Source: a virus. Taken from it: a DNA stretch of 64,000 bases. Below the pieces are notes generated by a model. The model was not told the origin of the DNA and ran no database searches. It saw only the letters and a program-made list of their open reading frames with translations. Within the stretch, counting starts at the first letter, position 1. Each line of letters opens with the position of its first letter. The stretch spans positions 1 to 64,000 of IMG/VR virus record IMGVR_UViG_3300048033_001554; one strand, written 5' to 3'. The translations under genes were made by a program, and so were the position numbers. Positions 20,072-29,799 of this stretch are shown one piece after another.

Positions 20072-23000
20072 GTTAATGCAATCCCTCTATAATCTTTTAC
20101 AAACGGTACATTGAAAATATCTTCTGCAAGCAATTCGATTTTAATAGCAAATTTTCTATAACTTGCAAATGTACCAGCAGTACTTGTGTATTTTATTACA
20201 CCAAGCGAGTCTTTATTAGCTTCAGGTACCGCATAACGATATTCTCTAAAGTCACTTGTATTTATTGACGATGAGTAAGTATTAACACCTTCAGTCATTT
20301 CTAATTCTATCCAAGGAAGAGTATTAAACGAAGCATTATCTTGCGCGTGCTGTGGTCTAATATAAACTTTAATATTAGTTCCATTTGGTCTATAACCAGT
20401 TAAATAAAGATTTAAATCTTCTGCATCTAAATCTTCAGCTAATTCAACAGTTTTAGAAATATATTTAGATGTTGTCGCTGCATCATTAGTTGCTTGATAT
20501 TGATAAGCAATCAAAGTAGACAATTCTAAATCAATTATTGGAGTTGATGTTACATTAGATCTGTTAGCCATTGCAATATTAATATCAAAAGATTTTGGAT
20601 TAATAAAGTTGTTAGACTTACTGTATATAACAGCACCTTTGCGAGTAAATTCGTTATTATCACCGAATCTCATTGGCATATTATAAGTTGTGCTTAAATC
20701 ATTAGGATCAGTAAATGTACCGCTCATCTCTGTAGTAGTAATAGAGTCATTTGATTTTTGAATCAAAGGCTGAACATAACTAATATTAATGTTATCAACA
20801 CTACCAATAGTAGCTTCGGTTCCACTTTCAAATCCATAAATGGTATCACCTGCTTCAAATCTCTTAGCAAGAGTTGCAGAACTTTCTTTAATATGCAATT
20901 CGTTTGCAGTAAATTTATTATAGTGAGAAACTTCTCCAGCAATAACTGGCTTACCATTACCGTTTGAGAAATTAAATGGTGTTGGAAATGTAGTAGTCAT
21001 TTGAGTAGCGCTATCAACACTTGCAATCTTAAAGATTTCTGAAGTATCATTCCCACTATTTGTTACTAAGATGTAATCACCAGCAGAATAATCAGTTCTA
21101 AAGTCATTTCCTATAGTAGTAACCACGTTCGTATTTTGAACCATGTTTACAGTATAACCAGTTGCGTCTACTTCTTTGTATACAAATTCGCCAGGATTAA
21201 ATCTACCATCCCAGTCGCTTAATGTAAAGAATTCAAGGTCATTTGGAGCAAGTGCGATTGTACCCGTGGCGCTGTTAAAGTTATGACGATATAACGTAAA
21301 TTTAATATCTTCATCTTGAACTGATTGCCATGCCCTGTTGTTTGTTGATGTAAATAGAACACCGTCACCCCAGTCCATAACAACAGATTGGCCGTTTGTT
21401 GCACCTGGGCTTAGGTCAATACCGCCAACTTTAGATGTAAAGTGTAAGTAATTAGGATCGTTTGCATCAGGTATAATTACAACGGCATATTCTTTTTCAA
21501 CGTCCATTCTAACCGGAGCATCAAATGTTACCTCAGTGATTGCTGAAGCGTCATCAGATACATTCACTTCAGTTGCTGGTATATGCACTTTAGAGAAAGG
21601 TAATACTTCTGCTGAAGGATACCCATTAACTACTTCTCTTAATTGAATTGTTACACCATTAACATTACTCTTACGCTTGAAGTACAAGTCAACTTTTGAA
21701 ACAAAGATTGAATTAGATCCAGCACCCATACCTTTTTTGATAAAGAATGTTTGTGATAAAGGGTCTGTTGTTGTTCTGGGATCACCGGTATCTCGTTGTT
21801 CTGGGCGGGTCACGCTTGAGACTCTAGAAGGTAAGTTTCTAGTTGTAGCTCCGCCATCTACAATTGACAGTTCTGGAACACGTGTAGAAAGATTAGAACT
21901 ATTTTGCGATATAGAATATGCGTGGTATTCGATTGCTGTAAGAGAAGTAGATCCTGAAGTAATAGCACCAAAAGAATCAACATCAGTGATAGTGATTGTT
22001 CTATCGCCTACATAAAAAGTATCGCTTGGAATAGTAAATACTGCTCTAATTACACCATTTGCATCTGTCATCACGGCTGCTTCAAGCTCACCAAATCTTC
22101 CTACAGATCTAGCATCCATAGCGTCAGTTGTACCTGGTCTAACGTGAGCGTTTACATCAACGCCATCAAAGAAGAAATAATGTCGTGTATTAGGACGCAA
22201 GCCTGATGCATATATCTTAATATTTCTAGATCTCATAAATGGATTAAAATTAACGTTAGTAAGGAAGTCACCTACTTTATTTAATCCGCCATCTTGAACA
22301 TTTAAAACTTGTTCTATACCAGATTGAGTTACTGGTACAGTAGTTGTTGTAGTTCTACCTGCACGTGTTACAACTGGTCTACCATTAACTACTTCACCCC
22401 AGTTAACGCCAGTGACTGGCATTAACGATTGAAGCTCTTGGAAAGGAGAAAGCAAGTCAATTTCAACTGGAGTTGGATTAGCAATTGTATCAATACCCAT
22501 ATCATGACTAGGAGAAATTTGAGCTTGTCCTTGATATTTCCAAAAGTTACTTACGCAGTTTCTAAAGCTTGTAGCATAAGGCTGACCAATTACTTTAATA
22601 TTATCATTTCTTCCAAGTGTACCAATTTCAGCATCGTTAGTAGATGGGAAAATAGAAGCACCCGTTCCAGACTTATATTTCAAGTCAATCATGAAAGTGT
22701 TTAACGCTGGAGTAAGAATTCTTTTGTCAAAGTGAATCGCTGCTTTATAATTAGGATCATTAATGTTTGCTATGTCAGAATCATTCATTGGATCTACAAC
22801 ATAACCATTTTTAAATCTTGTTAAACCGTTTTCATCAAGAATAAGTAAGTTTTCAGATTCTTGTTCTAACTGGTTCAAAGAAATATAATATTCTAATCCT
22901 TCAATTCTTTTTTCGATTTTTTCAATGTCTCGCATTGTGTAATTACGAGTTGCTTTCGCGGTAAGTTTAAGACCAGCTTCTACTTTTCCAGATTCCAAAG

Positions 23001-25458
23001 CTTCTCTAGGACTTAAAGCAGGATAGCCTGGAATTTTAATTTGACCGATAATTAATTTATCTTGATCAGTAACTGGAGTCAATGGTCTTTCTGATTCTTT
23101 ACCTTTAATGATTTCCATTCCCCCGTAAGAATCTACTGCAATTGCATCAATTCTTGAAAGGTAATGTTCTAAATCTGCAGTAACATTAGATCTTAAAGCT
23201 GGTACTGTAGTATTACCAGTGAACTGGTTAGTATATCCGCCAACCGCAGTCGTAATTAAACCTGCATCCCCGGTTGTTGTATCCGAATAGCTAACAGCTG
23301 CGTCTATAGTTGCATGAGGTCTAAAGTCAACAGAGTTTCTTAAGTTATATACTTTTCCGTTTGTCGCGCGATAAGTTTCAATATCAATAGATCTAACAGT
23401 GTCTGCAGCTGGAGTATCGCTATCATCAACAGGGTAACTATTAATATTAAAGAAGTGTGTGCCAGAAGTAACAACTTTTTCAAAAGCTCTAAGCTTAATT
23501 TCAATAATGCCTGCGGCTGGTGCAGGTCTACCACTAATATATTCAATGTATGAAATATCGTAGAAATGGTCGTTTTGATTTGACTCGAGCCTAAAGCTAT
23601 TTGTTACATCAGTATTTGTTGAATCTAAAATTCTTTCAATTTTAAATACATCTGGGAAGCCTACACTATACTTAGTAGTTCCAGGAACAAAAGCATTTCT
23701 TACATATAATGTTTTAACGCCTTTACTGGCTGGTATAGATTTGTCGGCATTGAGTCTTTTGTTGTAATATAATGTTCCGTTTCCAGCAGCGCCATCTGCA
23801 GGATCTAAATCTACTGTTAAGAATTGTTCTGATCCATTAATTGTAACATTATAATTTGTGATACCAATAAGAGTATTTGTATCATCAACAAACACCATAT
23901 CATCTTGGTTAATACCAAAATCTTCATTTGGCAATTGCTGAACATTTACTTGGTTACTAACGACTGTTAAGTTTGTTTGAGCTCTTACCGGAATAATAGC
24001 ATCTGATATTTCTTTAAGATAGTTCGTGCCAGAATCAAATACCATAGGAGAGTTTTTAAACTCTTGTACTTTTGATCCAGCTGCTATTGTAATGATGCCA
24101 GATGTTCCAATAACACGAGTAACAGCTTCAAAAACATTTGGTGACTGCATTTTAATATTAAACAAATACAGTTTAGTTTCTGTAATATTTTTTACAATTG
24201 CAGAACCAATAGAAACTCCACCGGCATTTTGCAAGTCTACAGTTTCATAGTTAATATCAATTCTGCCGCTAATATCAGTAATGTTTACATAAGAACCGTA
24301 ATCAATTGAAATTGCTTGGTTTTGTTGAATATTAGTTTCAGTAACGTTATCTATTTCAAAAGAGCGAGTACCAACATTTTCTGCGCGGTATCCTTTAACA
24401 TACGCTGTACCTTTACCGACAAGCGCATTCAACGTTCCATTTCTTCTATCTAAATCAATTTTAAATTTATCAGAGACATAGTTACCAGATTCTTCATATG
24501 TTCTTTTAGCCATTTCTTCATTAATAGAATTAAACTGAGTTACATCACGTAACGTAACAGCATTACCATTATCATATCTAATTAAGCTAAAGAAGTTTGA
24601 ATCTACGTCAGCTTCTGCGGCTGATTTAACAGCAAGCTTAGGAACCATTTTAAGTCTATCAGCGCCTGGTGCATTTTCGTTTAATGAACCATTTGCGTTG
24701 TCATATAATCTTCCATCTTGCAATGCGTTAATAAGTTGCTCTTCAACTACGAAGCCAACTGAAACATCTGTAGGTTGATTATCGTATTTAGAAACAACCA
24801 ATGTTTGGTCGTCTGTAAATAGGAAGTGTCCTTTTTGGAAAACGATACCAGGTGTCGATTGAACACCAAACGAGTTTCCTACATGAGGAGAAAGAAGAGT
24901 GACGTTAATTTGTTCAACATTTAATTCTGTTAAATCTGTTCTTAAAGTAGAACCTTCATAAATGTATTTGTTGATTGTTAGCGCTTCACCAGCTGAGAAA
25001 ACAGCCCTGCCACCAGTTTCGGTGTTTAAGTAATTGACATAGAATGTGTTTAAGTTTGGTGGACGTGTTTCGAAACCACGAGAAGCTGTAACAATAGATG
25101 CCTTAAGTCCTGTTGAGCTTTCGAGTTCGTAAACTACGCTGATGTCTTTAACAACACCACCTTCTGTAAGAGTATCTTCTCCGCCAATATACGATTCAAC
25201 GTCAAATCCAGTTTTATCTACAAGTTTAACAAATTGAAGGCTGTCCAACTCAGTAAAGTTACACCCTTTAATAACACTACCTTCTTGGTAAATGTTATCG
25301 CCAAATTGCTCAATCTGATTTTGAAGAATCGTTTGAAGTTGAGTCAGCTCTCTTGCCTGCACGGCATATGCTGGTTTAAACAGAATTTTATAAAACTGTT
25401 TCTCGAGATCAAAGTCATCGAAATATGGAGCAATGTTTAAGTCTGTATTAATAGGCAT
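20068..25458 (-). CDS. DUF4815-type virion structural protein (1796 aa)
   Basis: The N-terminus (INTDLNIAPYFDDFDLEKQF then AVQARELTQLQTILQNQIEQ) is characteristic of DUF4815 proteins, which I know from T4-like marine phages as large tail or baseplate proteins. The middle has a GLRPNTRHYFFFDGVDVNAH segment that recurs in that group. The rest is beta-rich with no catalytic motif. AAGGAA precedes the ATG. It lies downstream of gp8, at the outer-baseplate and short-fibre end of the cluster, so a peripheral baseplate or fibre-network role is inferred. Confidence 0.85.
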   Translation of the reverse strand: MPINTDLNIAPYFDDFDLEKQFYKILFKPAYAVQARELTQLQTILQNQIEQFGDNIYQEGSVIKGCNFTELDSLQFVKLVDKTGFDVESYIGGEDTLTEGGVVKDISVVYELESSTGLKASIVTASRGFETRPPNLNTFYVNYLNTETGGRAVFSAGEALTINKYIYEGSTLRTDLTELNVEQINVTLLSPHVGNSFGVQSTPGIVFQKGHFLFTDDQTLVVSKYDNQPTDVSVGFVVEEQLINALQDGRLYDNANGSLNENAPGADRLKMVPKLAVKSAAEADVDSNFFSLIRYDNGNAVTLRDVTQFNSINEEMAKRTYEESGNYVSDKFKIDLDRRNGTLNALVGKGTAYVKGYRAENVGTRSFEIDNVTETNIQQNQAISIDYGSYVNITDISGRIDINYETVDLQNAGGVSIGSAIVKNITETKLYLFNIKMQSPNVFEAVTRVIGTSGIITIAAGSKVQEFKNSPMVFDSGTNYLKEISDAIIPVRAQTNLTVVSNQVNVQQLPNEDFGINQDDMVFVDDTNTLIGITNYNVTINGSEQFLTVDLDPADGAAGNGTLYYNKRLNADKSIPASKGVKTLYVRNAFVPGTTKYSVGFPDVFKIERILDSTNTDVTNSFRLESNQNDHFYDISYIEYISGRPAPAAGIIEIKLRAFEKVVTSGTHFFNINSYPVDDSDTPAADTVRSIDIETYRATNGKVYNLRNSVDFRPHATIDAAVSYSDTTTGDAGLITTAVGGYTNQFTGNTTVPALRSNVTADLEHYLSRIDAIAVDSYGGMEIIKGKESERPLTPVTDQDKLIIGQIKIPGYPALSPREALESGKVEAGLKLTAKATRNYTMRDIEKIEKRIEGLEYYISLNQLEQESENLLILDENGLTRFKNGYVVDPMNDSDIANINDPNYKAAIHFDKRILTPALNTFMIDLKYKSGTGASIFPSTNDAEIGTLGRNDNIKVIGQPYATSFRNCVSNFWKYQGQAQISPSHDMGIDTIANPTPVEIDLLSPFQELQSLMPVTGVNWGEVVNGRPVVTRAGRTTTTTVPVTQSGIEQVLNVQDGGLNKVGDFLTNVNFNPFMRSRNIKIYASGLRPNTRHYFFFDGVDVNAHVRPGTTDAMDARSVGRFGELEAAVMTDANGVIRAVFTIPSDTFYVGDRTITITDVDSFGAITSGSTSLTAIEYHAYSISQNSSNLSTRVPELSIVDGGATTRNLPSRVSSVTRPEQRDTGDPRTTTDPLSQTFFIKKGMGAGSNSIFVSKVDLYFKRKSNVNGVTIQLREVVNGYPSAEVLPFSKVHIPATEVNVSDDASAITEVTFDAPVRMDVEKEYAVVIIPDANDPNYLHFTSKVGGIDLSPGATNGQSVVMDWGDGVLFTSTNNRAWQSVQDEDIKFTLYRHNFNSATGTIALAPNDLEFFTLSDWDGRFNPGEFVYKEVDATGYTVNMVQNTNVVTTIGNDFRTDYSAGDYILVTNSGNDTSEIFKIASVDSATQMTTTFPTPFNFSNGNGKPVIAGEVSHYNKFTANELHIKESSATLAKRFEAGDTIYGFESGTEATIGSVDNINISYVQPLIQKSNDSITTTEMSGTFTDPNDLSTTYNMPMRFGDNNEFTRKGAVIYSKSNNFINPKSFDINIAMANRSNVTSTPIIDLELSTLIAYQYQATNDAATTSKYISKTVELAEDLDAEDLNLYLTGYRPNGTNIKVYIRPQHAQDNASFNTLPWIELEMTEGVNTYSSSINTSDFREYRYAVPEANKDSLGVIKYTSTAGTFASYRKFAIKIELLAEDIFNVPFVKDYRGIALT

Positions 25459-25472
25459 CTATTTTCGTTTCC

Positions 25473-27146
25473 TTAAAATTCTAAGACCAGTTTATATTCT
25501 TCTCGTGAAGTTACGCTTCTTTCTAAAGGAACAAAATCTTCCATGAAGTATACTGTTCCTGATCTTTGAGTATATCTTGATTCAATTACATTGTTGGCTA
25601 CAGGTGTATTTATCTGTAATGTTTGGCCAGTCTCGTTGATTAATGGCTTAGTGTAATCAAAAGATATATCGTTATTTGATTGATTAGTATAAGGACCGCT
25701 ATAACTTGTAATAAAAATTGAGTTAGAGCTTGCTTGGACTGCGTGTACTCTACCTTCAAACGTTTTGTTGTTGTTAATGTCAGTTTGTTTTACTAACGTA
25801 TTAACTTCTACTTTGCCATAATCGTTTGTGATAATTTGAATTCTGTTATCAAACACAAGAGGAGAAGCAGTATTTGCGTTGTCCGGATCTGCTGCAAACT
25901 CTGGGTTTTTAATTAAACCTACGGCAGAGTATGAATTTGATTGCCCAATTTGGTTATTGTCTGATTCTGTAATGTATGCATACATTAGTATATTTCTGCA
26001 ATGCATTTCATCAATCAAATTAAAGTTATGACCACCAAACGGAGAAAGAACAGGTCTTAAAACAGCTCTAACGTCGATAGTGTTTCTATTTGATGGATCA
26101 AAGTTAATTTGTGGATCTACTACCGTTGCAGTAACGTTATTATAATCATTACCTGCTTGCAATACTTCGACGCCTGTTACTCGACCTTCTGTAACAATAG
26201 CAACTACTTCACCACCATGACCATCGCCTTCGAGTTTAATAGTTGGAACAATTCTAAAAGAAGAAGATCCAACAATTCCATCTCCAAGAGGATCGCCAAT
26301 AACTCTAACTTTAGCAATGTCTGACGCTGGGTTTTCATCCCATCTGTATGTATCAATTATATAGCTTTTAGATACTTCATTTGCTTTATTCGTAATGTAA
26401 ATAGTCATCCCAGAATAAAAGTTAGAAGTTTCTGATAAGTTGGCATTTCTAATCAAGAATGTGCCATCATTGTTTGGAGTATTAATAATGATTCCATTTT
26501 CAACTGATGGATACCCAAAGTTATCAAAAGCATTTTCTACTATAACGTCACTAATTTGAGAACCAGTAATTTCAACATTAGTATTAGCCACAGGATCAAA
26601 TCTTTCTGCAACTGGATTAATATCAAATACTTTTTCTAAAGGAATGTAACCAACCGCGTTATATGCTTCAAACTCTTGTTCAGTCAAATAGTACATAAAT
26701 TTCCAGACATATCCATCTGTTTCCGCGTATATTTGACCTTTAGTTTCAGCATTATAGTTTGGAGGAGAAATTGATGCAGCTCCGTTGTTATTGTCTAAAC
26801 ACTTATAAACTCGATAATCGCCAGAGTCATTATTGTTTGGTCCAACTACCGCATAAAACTTTTTATCTTCCAAGTTTGATTCGTCATCATATTGATCGTA
26901 CACCGCGTCAGATTGCCAAGGATAATACTTAATCATAAACTTAATATCTTCTGGGTATACTTTTTTACCAAAAACGATATTTTCTTTAAATTGAGTTTTA
27001 CTATTCAACGAATTTACAGCATTAACGCGCGAAAGCTCATCTATCGTAATAGATGAAACTGCGAAATAGTATTCATTATTAAGAATGTCATCGTAGACTA
27101 TTCTTATTGTATCATTCTTTAATTTTGTAGTTAATACTTCTGCCAT
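25473..27146 (-). CDS. 8: Baseplate wedge protein gp8-like
   Basis: 557 residues. The segment YRVYKCLDNNNGAASISPP, followed by GQIYAETDGYVWKFMYYL, matches the T4 gp8 pattern (YRCLD...PP...GDGYVWEYLF). gp8 forms the upper part of each baseplate wedge and helps change baseplate shape. The protein is much longer than T4 gp8 (about 334 residues), with extra beta-rich sequence after residue 180. It has its own late promoter at 27169-27176 and AAGGTG before the ATG, and follows the protease gene. Confidence 0.75.
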   Translation of the reverse strand: MAEVLTTKLKNDTIRIVYDDILNNEYYFAVSSITIDELSRVNAVNSLNSKTQFKENIVFGKKVYPEDIKFMIKYYPWQSDAVYDQYDDESNLEDKKFYAVVGPNNNDSGDYRVYKCLDNNNGAASISPPNYNAETKGQIYAETDGYVWKFMYYLTEQEFEAYNAVGYIPLEKVFDINPVAERFDPVANTNVEITGSQISDVIVENAFDNFGYPSVENGIIINTPNNDGTFLIRNANLSETSNFYSGMTIYITNKANEVSKSYIIDTYRWDENPASDIAKVRVIGDPLGDGIVGSSSFRIVPTIKLEGDGHGGEVVAIVTEGRVTGVEVLQAGNDYNNVTATVVDPQINFDPSNRNTIDVRAVLRPVLSPFGGHNFNLIDEMHCRNILMYAYITESDNNQIGQSNSYSAVGLIKNPEFAADPDNANTASPLVFDNRIQIITNDYGKVEVNTLVKQTDINNNKTFEGRVHAVQASSNSIFITSYSGPYTNQSNNDISFDYTKPLINETGQTLQINTPVANNVIESRYTQRSGTVYFMEDFVPLERSVTSREEYKLVLEF

Positions 27147-27168
27147 GTCACACCTTGTGCTTTTCTAA

Positions 27169-27176
27169 TATTTATA
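27169..27176 (-). promoter_or_regulatory. T4-type late promoter for gp8
   Basis: TATAAATA on the minus strand, 22 bases upstream of the ATG at 27146, in the gap between the protease stop and the gp8 start. The following TTAG matches other late promoters here. Confidence 0.75.
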
Positions 27177-27183
27177 AACTATT

Positions 27184-28851
27184 TTAGCCGCGTCTTCTAA
27201 TACGTGGCCTTGGATACGTTGCGCCAGACGATGGCCTTGGTTTAAAATTTCTTTGTGGAAAAGTAGATCCATTTATAGCTCTTTGATTAATCCACCTTAA
27301 ATATCTATTTGGTGCTCCTTGGAGACTATTCACATCAGTTGAATCGTCAGTACCAGTATCAAACATTTGATCTATTGAAGCATTGTCAATTAACCATTGT
27401 TGAGCTTCAGCCTGTGTAATACTTGGCCAAGATTCTGCTAATAAAGCCAAGACTCCAGCTACTTGAGGTCCTGACATGCTCGTTCCTTGATATTTGTCAA
27501 AATTATAACCAGATAATCTTGGATCTGCAATATCACCAGTCCTAGCATGCACGCTACTTTGGATGGCTTCGCCCGCAGCATATATGTCTACTTGATTGCC
27601 ACAATTAGAAAACGGAGCTTTTTCTTCAGTTGTTCTATTGGACGTTGCACCAACAACAATAGCAGGTGCATAACCTGCGCCTGAACCGGTACCTTTGTTT
27701 AGTGCCCATTGTAAATTGAATCCGTTATAAGTCATGTAATATATGTTATTGAAATCTTGATCTGAAGAATTTACGATTTTCCAAGAGTCATTACCAGCAG
27801 AAGCAACTACAATAATACCATCATTCATTGCATCTTGTATATCTGCTTCTCGTGAATTAAAATAATTTGGGATGCTTGTTGTAGTAGAAGTAGCATAAAA
27901 CCCGCGAGAAGTCATTTCGTTCAATGTTAATTCTCTGCCTGGATTAAAATCAACACCTCTATAATTTACTCTGGTTACTCCACCGGTAGTATACGCATCA
28001 CTATAATTTGAAATAATAGTAGATCCATAGCTATTGTTCGTAATAGTTGGATTTCTTCTACCGGTTTCTGGATTGATTGGTTTACTGTTGTGCCAAGCAC
28101 GTATGTAGTCCCACATAACGGCACTAGAGAGACTGTTAGGGTTCGTACCGTATGGACTTATATTATAAATGTTAGCATCTCTAGCCCACCCCTGAGTGTT
28201 TCCAGCAACAGTTCCTGCGCAGTGACAACCATGATTATTATCTTCGGCATCTATAGAATTAGTGTAAGAACCAGCTCTATCATAAACGTAAGTACCATTA
28301 GCACCACCCGTTACAGCATTTGTATGTTGAAACCAATTATATTGAACTACTCTAGATCCGCCAGATCCATCAGGATTAACTGCAAACTCTGGGTGATTAG
28401 GATCTATATGTCCATCAACAATTAAAACATCTACATTTTTACCTGATGCGGTGATGGTTAAATTATCTGTTACTAGTGAAGAACCGTTGTCGCCCCAATT
28501 AGTTCTATTTGTTTCTTCGGTGTGTCTAAGCAAACCCCAGTTTAAATCACTAGCATCATCAAACCAGCTTTTATCAAATTCACCATTTGTGATAGAATAA
28601 CCATGTGGTATTGTTGTTAACTCTAAAAGCTCAGCCAAATCAACGCCAACAACTCTATCATCAGCTTTAATTAATTCTACTTCATCTAGTGTTAACATAT
28701 AATGTGTATTTCTAGAAGTAGGTCTTTTGTTTACTACGTCAACGGCTCTATCTGGAATAAACAAATTGCCACCAGGTGTTTCCATGTCTTCATAAAAAGA
28801 TTCTAAATCTTCTTTGCTACGAAGAGTAACAATCCATTCCATCAGTTCCAT
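27184..28851 (-). CDS. Subtilisin-like serine protease (peptidase S8) in the baseplate cluster
   Basis: 555 residues with a full S8 active site: Asp146 in VDVLIVDGHID, His207 in NNHGCHCAGT, oxyanion Asn354 in ASAGND and Ser458 in GTSMSGP. The first ~80 residues (MEWIVTLRSKEDLESF to RVVGVD) look like an I9-type inhibitory prodomain, implying a zymogen that cuts itself. The C-terminal ~40 residues are basic and Arg/Pro rich. No signal peptide is seen. GGAGG lies six bases before the ATG, and it is packed between the gp10-like gene (1-base gap) and gp8, so it is expressed with virion proteins. It could process baseplate or fibre proteins or degrade a host surface protein; both are inference. Confidence 0.92.
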   Translation of the reverse strand: MELMEWIVTLRSKEDLESFYEDMETPGGNLFIPDRAVDVVNKRPTSRNTHYMLTLDEVELIKADDRVVGVDLAELLELTTIPHGYSITNGEFDKSWFDDASDLNWGLLRHTEETNRTNWGDNGSSLVTDNLTITASGKNVDVLIVDGHIDPNHPEFAVNPDGSGGSRVVQYNWFQHTNAVTGGANGTYVYDRAGSYTNSIDAEDNNHGCHCAGTVAGNTQGWARDANIYNISPYGTNPNSLSSAVMWDYIRAWHNSKPINPETGRRNPTITNNSYGSTIISNYSDAYTTGGVTRVNYRGVDFNPGRELTLNEMTSRGFYATSTTTSIPNYFNSREADIQDAMNDGIIVVASAGNDSWKIVNSSDQDFNNIYYMTYNGFNLQWALNKGTGSGAGYAPAIVVGATSNRTTEEKAPFSNCGNQVDIYAAGEAIQSSVHARTGDIADPRLSGYNFDKYQGTSMSGPQVAGVLALLAESWPSITQAEAQQWLIDNASIDQMFDTGTDDSTDVNSLQGAPNRYLRWINQRAINGSTFPQRNFKPRPSSGATYPRPRIRRRG

Positions 28852-28852
28852 C

Positions 28853-29767
28853 TTAAGCCTCCAGCTGGAGAACTGTGAGAGTTACTTGTACGGTTCCTGT
28901 TGAACCTGATTTGTTTGTAACTCTGCAAGGAATATTTGTAGTAGGAGTAGATTCCATGTTATATCCTATTGCACCTGGAGATACAAGTACTGTTTCGGCT
29001 CCAGTTGTAATTACTTCAGCAATAACTCCCGCGTCCGGCGCAGGGTCAGATGTTTCAGCTCTGCCAGCGTCAGCAGTTCTTGATGCGCCGTTTGCATAAA
29101 TTCTTACCCAAGCTGCTTTATCGGTTTGGATTGATAAAAGACCATAGCCTTTAAATCCATCGATATCTAAATTTGCAGCAGCACCGTTTGCCAAAGATGA
29201 AGTTGTGCCCGCTTTAGCAGATCTTGTCTGCAATGATCCACCACTTAGCAATCCACCTGTATCTGTTAAATCACTAACATCAGCTGGAATAACTGGTGGT
29301 GTATAAGTGAATACGCCGTTTGTATTATTATATGCAATGCTGCCATCACCTGAAGCGGATCCTTCAGCACCAACACTTAAATCTGTTAATGCAATACCGC
29401 CGCCAGACGCTGCGTTTATCCAATCGTAATCTGTACCAGTCCAAGATAAAATCTGGTTATTTGATGCTGTACTTGTATTTAAATGTGCATCAACATCTGA
29501 GTTAAAATATCCAGCTGCGGTATTAGCAAATGTAAATCCGCCATCACCGTCTGTTGTAAGAACCTGCCCAGTATTTCCATCTGTTATTCCAAGATCTATT
29601 AATTCGGCTGGGATTACTGGTTTATCGGTAAGATCGTCATAACTCCCGCTGAAAGATAAATTGTATAATTCATCAAAATTAGAAACGATTTTAATCATGG
29701 CATTTCTTAGCGCATCGCCTGTACCATCGTTTTCGTTTAGGCCATAATTGATAACTTGCTTAGCCAT
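28853..29767 (-). CDS. gp10-like wedge-attached fibre/pin protein
   Basis: 304 residues. The N-terminus (QVINYGLNENDGTGDALRNA then IKIVSNFDELY) matches the start of T4 gp10 (INIGNVVDDGTGDYLRKGG then IKINENFDELY), the part that docks on the baseplate wedge. The remainder is a different beta-rich fibre body, so this appears to be a gp10-type docking domain on another receptor or pin domain. GGAG precedes the ATG. It sits between the gp7-position gene and the protease. Confidence 0.75.
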   Translation of the reverse strand: MAKQVINYGLNENDGTGDALRNAMIKIVSNFDELYNLSFSGSYDDLTDKPVIPAELIDLGITDGNTGQVLTTDGDGGFTFANTAAGYFNSDVDAHLNTSTASNNQILSWTGTDYDWINAASGGGIALTDLSVGAEGSASGDGSIAYNNTNGVFTYTPPVIPADVSDLTDTGGLLSGGSLQTRSAKAGTTSSLANGAAANLDIDGFKGYGLLSIQTDKAAWVRIYANGASRTADAGRAETSDPAPDAGVIAEVITTGAETVLVSPGAIGYNMESTPTTNIPCRVTNKSGSTGTVQVTLTVLQLEA

Positions 29768-29781
29768 GATAGCTCCTGTTT

Positions 29782-29799
29782 AATTTATAGTTATTTATC
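29782..29799 (-). promoter_or_regulatory. Weak late promoter candidates
   Basis: Two near-matches to TATAAATA on the minus strand (TATAAATT at 29782-29789 and GATAAATA at 29792-29799), each one base off consensus, in the gap before the gp10-like gene. Confidence 0.3.
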
